A stretch of 64,000 nt of DNA, taken from positions 1 through 64,000 of the forward strand of contig JAUIGU010000015.1 of NCBI GenBank assembly GCA_030432595.1, read 5' to 3'. Below the pieces are notes generated by a model, which searched no databases, was not told the origin of the DNA, and was given only the letters and a program-made list of their open reading frames with translations. This document shows, piece by piece, positions 37,801 to 46,093 of this stretch. The translations under genes were made by a program, and so were the position numbers. The stretch is from Phycisphaerae bacterium (lineage in GTDB: Bacteria > Planctomycetota > Phycisphaerae > Phycisphaerales > Phycisphaeraceae). Within the stretch, counting starts at the first letter, position 1. Each line of letters begins with the position of its first letter.

Positions 37801-39147
37801 TCACACCAGCGCCGCTTCGACGCGCTGCTCCATCTGTTCGACCTGGGCTCGGAACGAAGGTTCTTCTTCGACCTTGCCCTCGATCTTCTGCACCGAGTGC
37901 ATGACGGTGGTGTGGTCGCGCCCGCCGAAGTGCCCGCCGATCTCTTCGAGCGAGAGGTTGGTCTTCTGCCGGGCGAGGAACATGCACACCTGCCGCGGCT
38001 CGGTGATGGACTTGTGCCGGCGGCGGGACTGGAGCTCGGCGGTCTTGACGTTGTAGAAGTCGGTGACGACGTCGATGATCCGCTGTAGCGTCACCCGGCC
38101 GGACGGCTCGACGCCCGGGTCGCCCATCGCCTTGCGCGCGAGCGCCGCGGTCATCGGCTGGCCGAGGAAGTCCGCGTGGGCGGAGACGGTGCAGATCGCG
38201 CCCTCCAGCTCGCGGACGTTGTGCTCGAATCGTTTCGCGAGGTACGCCGCCACCTCGTCGGGCACCTCCAGGCCCTGCAGCGCCGCCTTGGCGCGGACGA
38301 TGGCGACGCGCGTCTCGTAGCTGGGCTTGTTCACCTGCGCGATCACGCCCCAGTTGAACCGCGAGACCAGCCGGTCGGTCAGCCCCGGGATCTCGCCGGG
38401 CGGGGCGTCGGAGCTGAGCACGATCTGCTTGGACTGCTGGTGCAGCTCGTTGAAGGTGTGGAAGAACTCTTCCTGGCTGCGTTCTTTTTCCGAGAGGAAG
38501 TGGATGTCGTCGACGACGAGCATGTCGGCGTCGCGGTAGTGGTGCCGGAACGCGGCGAAGTCCCCGCCCCGCACGCACTCGAGGAATTGGTTGGTGAATT
38601 TTTCGCAGGAGACGTAGACGATATTGAACGCGGGGTTGCCGTCGAGGATGCGCAGGCAGATGGCTTGGAGGAGGTGGGTCTTGCCCAGCCCGACGCCGCC
38701 GTGGATGAACAGCGGGTTGTACGCCTTGGCCGGCCGATCGGCGACCGCCTGGGCGAGCGCGAACGCCAGCTCGTTGTTGGGCCCCTCGATGAACTGCTCG
38801 AAGCTGTAGTCGGGCTGCAGGACCAGGTCGTCGCTGAGGACGGTGGCGCCGGCGCGCGAGTCGCCGTTGCGTTCGGCCGGCGTCGCCTCGGGGCCGGGCT
38901 CGTCGCCGTGCACGAAGCGCACCGTCACGAGCTTGCCGGTGCTCTGCTGCGCGGCTTCTTTGAACTGTTCGCGGCAGCGGCTCTGCAAGTACGCCTGCTG
39001 CACCGCCGTCTCCGTGCGGATGTCCAGCAGGCCGCCGTCGAACTTGTCCGGCTCCAACTGCTCGAACCACTGCCGGCAGATCGGGCCGTGCTTGGCTCGC
39101 AGGTAGCCCATGATGTCGCGCCACAGCGCGTCGTCGAGTCGGGGCAT
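37801..39147 (-). CDS. dnaA: Chromosomal replication initiator DnaA
   Basis: A 448-residue AAA+ initiator. Residues 1-75 are domain I (LWRDIMGYLRAKHGPICRQWFEQL). A short acidic domain II follows. Domain III holds the Walker A FIHGGVGLGKTHLLQA, Walker B ADMLVVDDIHFL, and sensor regions with SSDAPPGEIPGLTDRLVSRF. Domain IV carries the DNA-binding signature GGRDHTTVMHSVQKIE. The ATG at 39147 starts domain I. The in-frame upstream extension is not family sequence. dnaN and other usual neighbours are absent, and no DnaA boxes of TTATCCACA type were found within 300 bases on either side. The nearest origin-linked mark is the parS site about 20 kb away. Confidence 0.96.
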   Translation of the reverse strand: MPRLDDALWRDIMGYLRAKHGPICRQWFEQLEPDKFDGGLLDIRTETAVQQAYLQSRCREQFKEAAQQSTGKLVTVRFVHGDEPGPEATPAERNGDSRAGATVLSDDLVLQPDYSFEQFIEGPNNELAFALAQAVADRPAKAYNPLFIHGGVGLGKTHLLQAICLRILDGNPAFNIVYVSCEKFTNQFLECVRGGDFAAFRHHYRDADMLVVDDIHFLSEKERSQEEFFHTFNELHQQSKQIVLSSDAPPGEIPGLTDRLVSRFNWGVIAQVNKPSYETRVAIVRAKAALQGLEVPDEVAAYLAKRFEHNVRELEGAICTVSAHADFLGQPMTAALARKAMGDPGVEPSGRVTLQRIIDVVTDFYNVKTAELQSRRRHKSITEPRQVCMFLARQKTNLSLEEIGGHFGGRDHTTVMHSVQKIEGKVEEEPSFRAQVEQMEQRVEAALV

Positions 39148-39453
39148 CGTGTTGAGAAGGCCGCCACGGCCTGGTGGGGTTTGGTAAAAAAACACCGCGG
39201 CGCGATCCTTCGCGCCACGCCGACGTCACGGCGAAACCACCCGGCCGGATCGAACACGTCAACCGCGTTCCATCGGCCTGGGGGATCGAACCACGCGTGC
39301 CTGACGCACGCCTCGACCCGCGTCACGTTTCACTCCGCCGCAACCTTCGCAAACTAAGGCGGCGCTTCGCCCGTGTCAATGCCTTGACTTTTCCGGCCGA
39401 TACTGTCTCAGTGCGCCGCGCCCCGCACGCGAAATAATCGCGCTTGACACGCC
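39148..39453. other. 306-bp region between dnaA and the GlmU-like gene
   Basis: This divergent spacer should hold the promoters of both genes. A TTGACT at about 39381 could be a -35 box for the plus-strand gene. No DnaA box, AT-rich unwinding element or clear dyad was seen, so I do not call an origin here. Confidence 0.4.
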
Positions 39454-40692
39454 ATGAATCCCGCGCCCCTGATCATCTTCGACGACGGCCACGCCGACCT
39501 GGGCCCGCTCACGGACCTGCGCCCCGTGTTCGCGCTGCGCAACGGCGTGAAAAACAACCGCGAGCGCATCGAAGGCGCGCTCCAACAAACGGCCGATGCG
39601 CTGGTCGTGCCCGAAGAACTCGCCGATCTCCAGCGGCAGCGGGAATCCGACGCCGCGGTCAACCCCGGCACGCTCGACGCGTTCACGCAAGCCGACGCCG
39701 TGTTGGTCGTCAACGGCCGGTGGACCGCGACCGACACGGCGTTGCTCGACCGGATCATGTCGCTGCCGATCAACCACGGCATTCAACAGGGGAATCGTGT
39801 GCTGGCCGCACACTTGGACGCGGACCACGCTGACGCATGGCTCGGACGGTCAACGGCTGAGATGCCAGCCGATGTTCGTTTCACCGATGCAAGCGATGCG
39901 GCGTTGGTGTCGCAGCCGTGGCATCTGCTCGACCACCTCGAAAACACGCTGCGCTTCGACCTTCAGCAATGCGGTCTTCCGTGGGCCGACGGTGATGAGC
40001 TTGCGACACACGGCGTCACCGTGGTCGGCGACCATCCCGTGATGATTCACCGCGGCGCGGCGCTTCACCCACAGGTCGTAATCAACACAACGCTCGGGCC
40101 GGTCGCGATCGACGAAGGCGCGGCCGTGCAGCCGTTCACCGTGATCGAAGGTCCGGGTTACGTCGGGCCTCACGCCGAGCTCGCGGCGCACACCGCGCTG
40201 CGGGCGTTCACGGTGGTGGGCGCGAACTGCAAAGTCGGCGGCGAGGTCAAGGCGTCGATCCTCGGCGACTACACCAACAAGGCCCACTACGGGTACCTCG
40301 GCAACGCCGTGGTCGGGCGGTGGTGCAACCTGGGTGCGGGCACGACCGCGTCGAACCTCAAGAACACCTACGGCCACGTCCGCATGCAACTCCACGCCGA
40401 CGCAGACCCCGAGGACACCGGCCGGCAGTTTCAAGGCCCAGTGGTCGGCGATTACGTCCGCACCGCGATCGGCACGCTGCTGCCGACCGGCGCGTGCGTG
40501 GGCACGGGGTCGTGCCTGGTGGCGTCGGGGTTCGTGTCCAAGCATGTGCCGGCGATGACGTTCCTGACCGACGCGGGTCCGGGGCCGATGGACCTCGACG
40601 CGTTTTTCACGACGGCCGACCGCATGATGTGCCGGCGCAACGGCACGCTCAGCAACGCCGCGAAGCAGCGCTTCCGCGACCTGTGCGGGTGA
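39454..40692 (+). CDS. GlmU-like sugar nucleotidyltransferase/acyltransferase family protein
   Basis: A 412-residue two-part protein of the alternative GlmU family found in Bacteroidetes and planctomycetes. The N-terminal part starts IFDDGHADLGPLTDLRPVFALRNG, a variant of the PLT...RP nucleotidyltransferase lead. The C-terminal half (residues about 180-390) is a left-handed beta-helix with hexapeptide repeats: VVINTTLGPVAIDEG, AFTVVGANCKVGGEVKAS and GAGTTASNLKNTYG. The last resembles the GlmU acetyltransferase region. It may make UDP-N-acetylglucosamine or another nucleotide sugar. The classical GxGxGT(R)MxSxxPK loop is missing, so activity is uncertain. Confidence 0.85.
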   Translation: MNPAPLIIFDDGHADLGPLTDLRPVFALRNGVKNNRERIEGALQQTADALVVPEELADLQRQRESDAAVNPGTLDAFTQADAVLVVNGRWTATDTALLDRIMSLPINHGIQQGNRVLAAHLDADHADAWLGRSTAEMPADVRFTDASDAALVSQPWHLLDHLENTLRFDLQQCGLPWADGDELATHGVTVVGDHPVMIHRGAALHPQVVINTTLGPVAIDEGAAVQPFTVIEGPGYVGPHAELAAHTALRAFTVVGANCKVGGEVKASILGDYTNKAHYGYLGNAVVGRWCNLGAGTTASNLKNTYGHVRMQLHADADPEDTGRQFQGPVVGDYVRTAIGTLLPTGACVGTGSCLVASGFVSKHVPAMTFLTDAGPGPMDLDAFFTTADRMMCRRNGTLSNAAKQRFRDLCG

Positions 40693-41101
40693 GCGGGTGG
40701 TGCCGCGCGACATGCGGGGCCACCTGGTCCTTTCAGTATTGCGTGGGACGCCATACGCCCCAGCTTGACTTGCCCAAGCACGGGCAGGACGGGACATCAC
40801 TTAGTTTCCTAAAGCAAGCCCGGAGATGGCCATCTCCGGGCTATAACCAAGACCCGTCCATACGTCTGCATCTTCTGATGAATCCCCTTACATCTGGTGC
40901 TGGGTCTCGTCGCGAATTCGGGAGGCCCGAATCTGCGATTCGAGGGGCAATACCCACGACAATCGTGCGTTAGGCGGATACAGTGGGTTCCCCGAATCGG
41001 CCGGTTGTTCTGAGCCGGCTCGGGGTGGGGCGAGCGAGACGTGGGTGGGCCGAGGGTGGGAGGTGGCCCGGGCCGGCCGTTGCCACTGACTCGGAACGAG
41101 C
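40693..41101. other. 409-bp intergenic region before gspE
   Basis: I find no gene. The stretch holds the perfect palindrome at 40817-40842 and a smaller TGCCC/GGGCA inverted repeat near 40770. A minus-strand open frame that covers it also runs through gspE codons in the wrong frame and is rejected. The gspE promoter probably lies in the second half. Confidence 0.45.
40817..40842. repeat. Perfect 26-bp palindrome, member of a dispersed family
   Basis: The 13-nt arm AGCCCGGAGATGG is followed directly by its exact complement. The copy at 44977-45000 differs by a symmetrical T:A to C:G pair change, so the dyad has been kept while the sequence changed. It is noncoding here and has no good T-run. 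Confidence 0.75.
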
Positions 41102-42982
41102 ATGACGCGGCGTGTTTGGTGCGACGCCGCATCGCGAAGGGACCGGGCCCGTCTTGGATGTGTTGTGGTGATTCAGTCCTCGTCAGTCGCGGATGCTGAT
41201 TCGGGTCCGGCCGGGAACGGTGCGGGCGGGCTCGGCGCTGCGCTGGGCCGGGTGCGGCTGGGTCAGCTGCTGATCGAAGACGGGGTGCTGGAAGCGGTCG
41301 AGCTGGACCGGGCGCTCGAGGCGCAGGACGCCGACCGGGGCGGCGCGTCGGCCATGAACGGCGACCGGCCGGCGCGGCTGGGCGAGGTGGTGCTGCGGCT
41401 GGGGTTGGCCGAGCCGACGGCGGTGCGGCGGGCGTTGTGCCGGCAGCGGGGGATCGATTTCGTGGATGTGGCGGAGGTGACGCCCGAGTCGGCGGCATTG
41501 AAGCTCTTGTCGCCGGAAGTGGTGACGAAACACACGGTCTTGCCGCTATCGGTGGTTGAGGGTGAGGGCGGGGCGTTGACACTGGCGATGGCGGACCCGC
41601 TGGACGCGTCGGTGCGGGAGGTGGTGCGGGCGGTGACGGGTCGGCCGGTGTCGGCGCGGCTGGCGGAGGCGGCGGCGCTGCGCGACGCGATCGGCCGGCA
41701 CTACGGCTCGCAGGCCGAGCGCATGATCGCGGACCTGGCCGGCGCGGATGCGCAGGGCGCGGCGTCGATCGACGAGGCCGCCGGCGATCTGGAAGCGCAT
41801 CTCCAGGAACTCGCGGCCGAGCCGACGGTCGTGAACCTCGTGAACCTGTTGATCCTCGAAGCGATCCAGGCGCGGGCGAGTGACGTGCACGTCGAGCCGT
41901 TCGAGCACCAGTTGCGGGTGAAGTACCGGATAGATGGTTTGCTGCACGAGGTGAAGCCGCCGCCCAAGCACCTGCAGGACGCGATCACGTCACGCATCAA
42001 GATCATGGCGGGGATGAACATCGCCGAGCGCTTCGTGCCGCAGGACGGGCACATCGACATGAAGACCCCGGGCGGGAAGGTGGACCTGCGCGTGGCGACG
42101 GCGCCGACGGTGTACGGGGAGTCGGTGGTGCTGCGCATCCTCGACGCGACGGCGGCGCTGTACACGCTCGATCACCTGGGGATGGACAAACCCCGCCTGG
42201 ACAGCCTGAAGAACCTGCTCGAGTTCCCGCACGGCGTGGTGCTGGTCACCGGGCCCACGGGCAGCGGCAAGACGACCACGCTCTACGCGGCGCTGCAGCA
42301 CATCTTCAGCCCGGCGCTGAAGATCATCACGATCGAAGACCCGGTGGAGTACCGCCTCGACGGCGTGAACCAGATCCCGGTGAACCGCAAGCGCGGGCTG
42401 ACCTTCGCGGACGGGCTGCGGGCGATCCTCCGGCAGGACCCCGACGTGGTGATGATCGGCGAGATCCGCGACCGCGAGACGGCGGACATCGCGATCCGTG
42501 CGGCGCTGACGGGGCACCTGGTGTTCTCGACGCTGCACACCAACGACGCGGCGGGCGCGGTGACGCGGCTGACGGACATGGGCGTCGAGCCGTTCCTGAT
42601 CGCGTCTTCGTTGCGGGGCGTGCTCGCCCAGCGGCTGGTGCGGAAGGTGTGCCCTGAGTGTCGGCGGGAGATGGTGCCGGACGAGGCGCTGATTCGACGG
42701 ATGGGGCACCGCGCGGAGGAGACGCGCAACGGCAGCGCGACGTGGTACGAGGGCGCGGGCTGCCGGGTCTGCCGGAACGTGGGGTACCGCGGGCGGATGG
42801 GCGTGTTCGAGCTGTTGGTGGTGGACGACGCGGTGCGCAGCGCGATCAATCGGCGGGAAGACGCGGGCTCGGTGCGCAAGGCGTTGGGGGCGGAGCACGT
42901 GACCATGTCCGAGGACGGCTACCGTAAGGCGGCGCAGGGGCAGACGACGCTGGACGAGGTGCTGCGCGTCACGCACGAGTGA
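41102..42982 (+). CDS. gspE: Type II secretion ATPase GspE
   Basis: A 626-residue secretion ATPase that powers pseudopilus assembly. The N-domain (residues 45-200) has RLGQLLIEDGVL and repeated GEVVLRLG/PLSVVE blocks. The ATPase part holds Walker A VTGPTGSGKTTTLYAAL, the Asp box IITIEDPVEYRLDG, Walker B PDVVMIGEIRDRETADIA and the His box TGHLVFSTLHTND. The zinc-binding Cys pairs CPECRR and CRVCRN are present. I kept the ATG at 41102 with GGAACGAG upstream. Two GTG codons 21-22 codons later, just before the family-like region, are alternatives. It is the first gene of the secretion operon. Confidence 0.94.
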   Translation: MTRRVWCDAASRRDRARLGCVVVIQSSSVADADSGPAGNGAGGLGAALGRVRLGQLLIEDGVLEAVELDRALEAQDADRGGASAMNGDRPARLGEVVLRLGLAEPTAVRRALCRQRGIDFVDVAEVTPESAALKLLSPEVVTKHTVLPLSVVEGEGGALTLAMADPLDASVREVVRAVTGRPVSARLAEAAALRDAIGRHYGSQAERMIADLAGADAQGAASIDEAAGDLEAHLQELAAEPTVVNLVNLLILEAIQARASDVHVEPFEHQLRVKYRIDGLLHEVKPPPKHLQDAITSRIKIMAGMNIAERFVPQDGHIDMKTPGGKVDLRVATAPTVYGESVVLRILDATAALYTLDHLGMDKPRLDSLKNLLEFPHGVVLVTGPTGSGKTTTLYAALQHIFSPALKIITIEDPVEYRLDGVNQIPVNRKRGLTFADGLRAILRQDPDVVMIGEIRDRETADIAIRAALTGHLVFSTLHTNDAAGAVTRLTDMGVEPFLIASSLRGVLAQRLVRKVCPECRREMVPDEALIRRMGHRAEETRNGSATWYEGAGCRVCRNVGYRGRMGVFELLVVDDAVRSAINRREDAGSVRKALGAEHVTMSEDGYRKAAQGQTTLDEVLRVTHE

Positions 42983-43002
42983 GGGTGAGCGACACGGGAG
43001 AC

Positions 43003-43025
43003 GCCCACGCCGTGACGGCGTGGGC
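43003..43025 (+). repeat. Palindrome in the gspE-gspF junction
   Basis: The 11-nt arm GCCCACGCCGT pairs exactly with its complement around a single central base. It lies 20 bases after the gspE stop and 75 bases before the gspF start. No T-run follows, so processing or stability is more likely than termination. Confidence 0.7.
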
Positions 43026-43099
43026 TTCGGGTGGCTGCATCGGGTTTGGTTGTTTTCACAAGAAGGGGTGGGCGGCGACGGGAAAGGAAGCGTCGAGGG

Positions 43100-44392
43100 T
43101 TGCCTCAGTTTGCGTACAAGGCCTTGACCCGGGACGGGGCGGCGCGGGACGGGAGCGTCTCGGCGGCGTCGCGCGCGGCGGCGGTGTCGCTGCTGGCCGA
43201 GCGCGGCGAGTTCGTGACGGAGATGATCGAGGCGGCGGCGGGGGGGGTGCGGGGTGACCAGAAGGGTGGAGGGGATACCAAGGGTTTCGAGAAGGCATCC
43301 GGGGCTTCGCGGGGCTCAGCCCACGGCTTAAAGGGTTTCAGTTTGCGCAGCGGGGTCAGTGCGCGGCAGCGGGTGGCGCTGCTGCGGCAGGTGTCGGTGG
43401 CGCTGGAGGCGGGGCTGACGCTGGTGGCGGCGCTGCGGGTGGTGGCGGATCAGGCCGGCACGCCGGCGTTGAAAACGATGGTGGAGGGGTTGATCGAGGA
43501 CGTGCAGCGCGGCGAGGCGTTGTCCGAGGCGATGCGTCGGGCGGGGTACGGGAAAGTGTTCAACGTGATGCAGGTCAGCATGGTCCGCGCGGGCGAGGCG
43601 GCGGGCGTGCTGGACGAGGTGATGGCGTCGTTGGCGAGTTTCGCGGAGCGGGACCTGGCGGTGCGGGAGAAGCTGCGGTCGGCGGCGATCTACCCGGTGA
43701 TCGTGCTGGTGCTGGCGTTGATCTCGATCGTGATCATTTTGACGTTCATCCTGCCGAGCATCATGGAGTCGCTGGAGGACACGGGCGCGGCGTTGCCTTT
43801 GCCGACGGTGATTTTGATGACCTCGAGCGATTTTTTACGCAGCCCGGCGGGGATCGGCGCGGCGCTGGCGGCGGTGCTGGGCGTGGTGTTGTTCTGGCGA
43901 TGGAAGAACACGCCCGAGGGCCGGCTCTCGGTGGACGGGTGGAAGTTGAAGGTGCCGGTGCTGGGCACGGCGCTGCGGCGGGTGGCGGTGGCACGGTTCG
44001 CGCGGGTGCTGGGCACGCTGACGGGCGCGGGGATCGGGATCGTGGAGGCGATGAAGATCGTGCGTGACACGCTGGGCAACGAGGTGCTGGCGCGTCGGGT
44101 GGACCACGCGGCCGAGGAGATCGTGCGCGGCCGAAGCATCGCTGAGCCGCTGGGGGAGGACGGCATGTTCCCGCAGCTGCTGGTGCAGGTCGTGTCGATG
44201 GGCGAGCGCACGGGCAAGCTGGATGCGCTCTTGATGCAGTTGGCGGACACGTACGAGCGCGAGACGGAGGTCGCGCTGGCGCGGGTGATGTCGGTGTTGC
44301 CGGCGGTGTTGATCCTTTGTTTGGCGGTGGTGGTGGCGTTTATTCTGGCGGCGGCGCTGCTGCCGTTGGTGAACATGAGTTTGAGCGGGTGA
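43100..44392 (+). CDS. gspF: Type II secretion inner-membrane platform protein GspF
   Basis: A 430-residue polytopic protein. I chose the TTG at 43100 because it starts LPQFAYKALTRDG, the normal GspF/PilC beginning (family: MPxFxYxAxxxxG), with GGAAAGGAAG a little upstream. Two T2SSF domains follow, each ending in a membrane helix (IYPVIVLVLALISIVIILTF; VLILCLAVVVAFILAAALLP), plus a middle helix. Landmarks are RQVSVALEAGLTLVAALRV and GERTGKLDALL. A low-complexity Gly/Ser/Lys insert of about 40 residues lies between the N-terminal part and the first domain. It looks inserted. Gene order E-F-G is canonical. Confidence 0.92.
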   Translation: MPQFAYKALTRDGAARDGSVSAASRAAAVSLLAERGEFVTEMIEAAAGGVRGDQKGGGDTKGFEKASGASRGSAHGLKGFSLRSGVSARQRVALLRQVSVALEAGLTLVAALRVVADQAGTPALKTMVEGLIEDVQRGEALSEAMRRAGYGKVFNVMQVSMVRAGEAAGVLDEVMASLASFAERDLAVREKLRSAAIYPVIVLVLALISIVIILTFILPSIMESLEDTGAALPLPTVILMTSSDFLRSPAGIGAALAAVLGVVLFWRWKNTPEGRLSVDGWKLKVPVLGTALRRVAVARFARVLGTLTGAGIGIVEAMKIVRDTLGNEVLARRVDHAAEEIVRGRSIAEPLGEDGMFPQLLVQVVSMGERTGKLDALLMQLADTYERETEVALARVMSVLPAVLILCLAVVVAFILAAALLPLVNMSLSG

Positions 44393-44450
44393 GTCGGTGG
44401 TTTCCGATTGTTGATTGATGATTTCCGATTTTTGATTTGGGAGCACGGTG

Positions 44451-44924
44451 ATGCAACGCAAAGACACACAACACAAACCGCGACCGGCTGGAGATCGACA
44501 GAAGGTGCGGCGTCGCAGCTTCCGGGGGCGGGGTTTTACGCTGATCGAGGTGATGGTGGTGGTGATCGTGATCGGGATTCTGGCGGCGCTGATTGCGCCA
44601 CGGTTCCTGGGTCGTGCGGAGCAGGCGAAGGCCGGCGTCGCGCGGAGCAACATCAAGCAGATCGAGTCGGAGATCAACATGTTCCAGCTCGACTACGGCC
44701 GGTACCCCGAGTCGCTGGACGAGCTGGTGACGCAGCCGCCGGACGTGCCGGACGACAAGTGGATGGCGCCGAACCTCAAGGCGAGCGACCTCGAAGACCC
44801 GTGGAACAACCCGTACGTGTACCGGTACCCGGGCAACCACGGGGTGTACGACCTGCTGAGCACGGGGGCGGACGGCGTCGAGGGCGGCGAGGGCGACGGG
44901 GCGGACGTGACGAGTTGGGAGTGA
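44451..44924 (+). CDS. gspG: Major pseudopilin GspG
   Basis: A 157-residue prepilin-like protein. The leader ends RGRG and the prepilin peptidase cleavage motif is GFTLIEVMVVVIVIGILAAL, with the essential Glu at mature position 5. The mature domain has the GspG hallmarks IKQIESEINMFQLDYGRYPESLDEL and a DPWNNPYVYRYPG block, and an acidic calcium-loop-like end (GADGVEGGEGDGADVTSW). The ATG at 44451 has GGGAG 8 nt upstream. It should form the pseudopilus rod. A terminator-like hairpin lies 52 bases after the stop. Confidence 0.95.
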   Translation: MQRKDTQHKPRPAGDRQKVRRRSFRGRGFTLIEVMVVVIVIGILAALIAPRFLGRAEQAKAGVARSNIKQIESEINMFQLDYGRYPESLDELVTQPPDVPDDKWMAPNLKASDLEDPWNNPYVYRYPGNHGVYDLLSTGADGVEGGEGDGADVTSWE

Positions 44925-44934
44925 TCTGGGATTG

Positions 44935-45594
44935 ATGCGCGGACGTGATCACACGCTGGATGTTGGTTGTTTGAATGCCCGGAGACGGCCGTCTCCGGGC
45001 TTTTGGGGGTGCTGCGCGGAACGGGGGTCGCGTCACGCGCGTGGGTTCACGCTTCTTGAGGTGATGGTGGTGATCATTGTCGCGGGGGTGTTGACGGCGA
45101 TGATCGTGCCGACGATCGCGGACCGGCGGGACAAGGCGCGGCTGCGTTCGGCGTCGCAGCAGTTGTGGCAGGCGGCGCGGTACACGCAGCAGCGCGCGGT
45201 GCTGCGTGGCGTGGACCACCGGCTGGTGTTGCTTCCGACGGGCGAGGGCTTGCCCGGCGACGGCGAAGGGCCCGGGTACCGCATCGAGTTTGTCGACGAC
45301 GAGGGGGAGCAGGGGTACGGCGTGGTGCGCAGCGGCGCGTACCGGCCGAGCCGGCTGCCCGAGGGCGTGGCGCTGGTGTCGGTGGAGATCCCCGGCGCCG
45401 AGCCGGGCGTGGGCGCGGAACAGATCATCCGCTTCACCGCGGCGGGCCGGGCGGACGCGGCGGCGGTCGTGCTGGCGGCGGCGGGGCGGGAGGAGATGCA
45501 CTCGGTGCTGGTTTCGCCGAACTCGGGCCGGGTGGAACGCGTCGAACTGCCGGTGGCGACGCCCCCCAACGACCGGGAGGACCTGGATGGCTGA
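44935..45594 (+). CDS. gspH: Minor pseudopilin, GspH-like
   Basis: A 219-residue prepilin. The cleavage motif is GFTLLEVMVVIIVAGVLTAM, with Glu at mature position 5. A GspH/FimT-type domain follows (RDKARLRSASQQLWQAARYTQQRAVLRG). The leader of about 38 residues is unusually long and contains ARRRPSPG, which is the translation of a 24-bp palindrome. There is no start codon between that palindrome and the cleavage site. The hairpin is therefore inside the coding sequence, if the gene is translated as drawn. Start could also be the TTG three bases earlier. It overlaps the next gene by 8 nt. Confidence 0.85.
   Translation: MRGRDHTLDVGCLNARRRPSPGFWGCCAERGSRHARGFTLLEVMVVIIVAGVLTAMIVPTIADRRDKARLRSASQQLWQAARYTQQRAVLRGVDHRLVLLPTGEGLPGDGEGPGYRIEFVDDEGEQGYGVVRSGAYRPSRLPEGVALVSVEIPGAEPGVGAEQIIRFTAAGRADAAAVVLAAAGREEMHSVLVSPNSGRVERVELPVATPPNDREDLDG
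44977..45004 (+). terminator. Terminator-like palindrome with T-run after gspG, inside the gspH leader
   Basis: The 12-nt arm GCCCGGAGACGG is followed at once by its exact complement, and then by TTTT at 45001-45004. It lies 52 bases beyond the gspG stop. As drawn it is also read in frame in gspH, which suggests partial transcription attenuation and not full termination. Confidence 0.65.
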
Positions 45595-46093
45595 GCGGAG
45601 CGACAACGTGGAATTGGTGGGTGTTCGGGCAAAGCCTCGCAAGCGGTTGCGAGGCGATGGGGGCGGGTTGCGCGATGGGCGTAGGTTGCGTGGCTTCACG
45701 ATCATCGAGTGTTTGTTGGCGGGGATGATCCTCGCGGCGTTCTCGGCGGTGCTCGCGCGGGGGATCGCGCAGGCCAGCACCGCGGTCGCCCGCGCCGACG
45801 ATGAACGGCTGGCGGCGCAGTACCTCGACGAGGTGCTCACGCGGATCGACCTCATCGGCCCGGCCGAGCTGAACTACGCCGGCCCGACGTCGGGCGTGCT
45901 AGACGAGCGGTTCTCGTGGGAAGCGACGATCACGCAGGAAGACCTTTCGTCGCTGTACCTCGTGGACGTGACGATCCGTTGGACGACGCCGCGCGGCGTG
46001 CGTTCCGTGGCCGGGCACACGTACCTGATGGACCCGCCGGGCTGGCGGAACACCGGGCTGCGCTGGGAAGATCTGGAGGTGCCCGGTGTTTGA
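45587..46093 (+). CDS. gspI: Minor pseudopilin, GspI-like
   Basis: A 168-residue prepilin. The signal is RGFTIIECLLAGMILAAFSA, with Glu at mature position 5, followed by a helix ARADDERLAAQYLDEVL as in GspI. The leader before it contains KPRKRLRG, the translation of a palindrome. The ATG overlaps the end of gspH by 8 nt (ATGGCTGA), and GGGAGG lies upstream. Its end overlaps gspJ by 8 nt. The short C-terminal domain (DVTIRWTTPRGVRSVAG) has GspI-like strands. Identity as I and not another minor pseudopilin rests mainly on gene order. Confidence 0.8.
   Translation: MAERSDNVELVGVRAKPRKRLRGDGGGLRDGRRLRGFTIIECLLAGMILAAFSAVLARGIAQASTAVARADDERLAAQYLDEVLTRIDLIGPAELNYAGPTSGVLDERFSWEATITQEDLSSLYLVDVTIRWTTPRGVRSVAGHTYLMDPPGWRNTGLRWEDLEVPGV
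45634..45655 (+). repeat. Palindrome in the gspI leader codons
   Basis: The 9-nt arm GCCTCGCAA pairs with TTGCGAGGC around a GCGG loop. Compared with the dnaA terminator palindrome (37740-37763) the stem carries a compensating C:G to T:A change. It is read in frame in the leader of the GspI-like protein. Confidence 0.65.

Noticed and set aside
40809-41582. A 257-codon minus-strand frame before gspE
   Set aside because: It runs antisense into gspE and reads through the palindrome. Its Pro/Arg-rich translation has no domain.
44400-44445. Direct repeat of TTTCCGATT...TTGATT before gspG as a regulatory element
   Set aside because: It is a short AT-rich duplication in the F-G gap. It fits neither a promoter nor an operator clearly enough to call.
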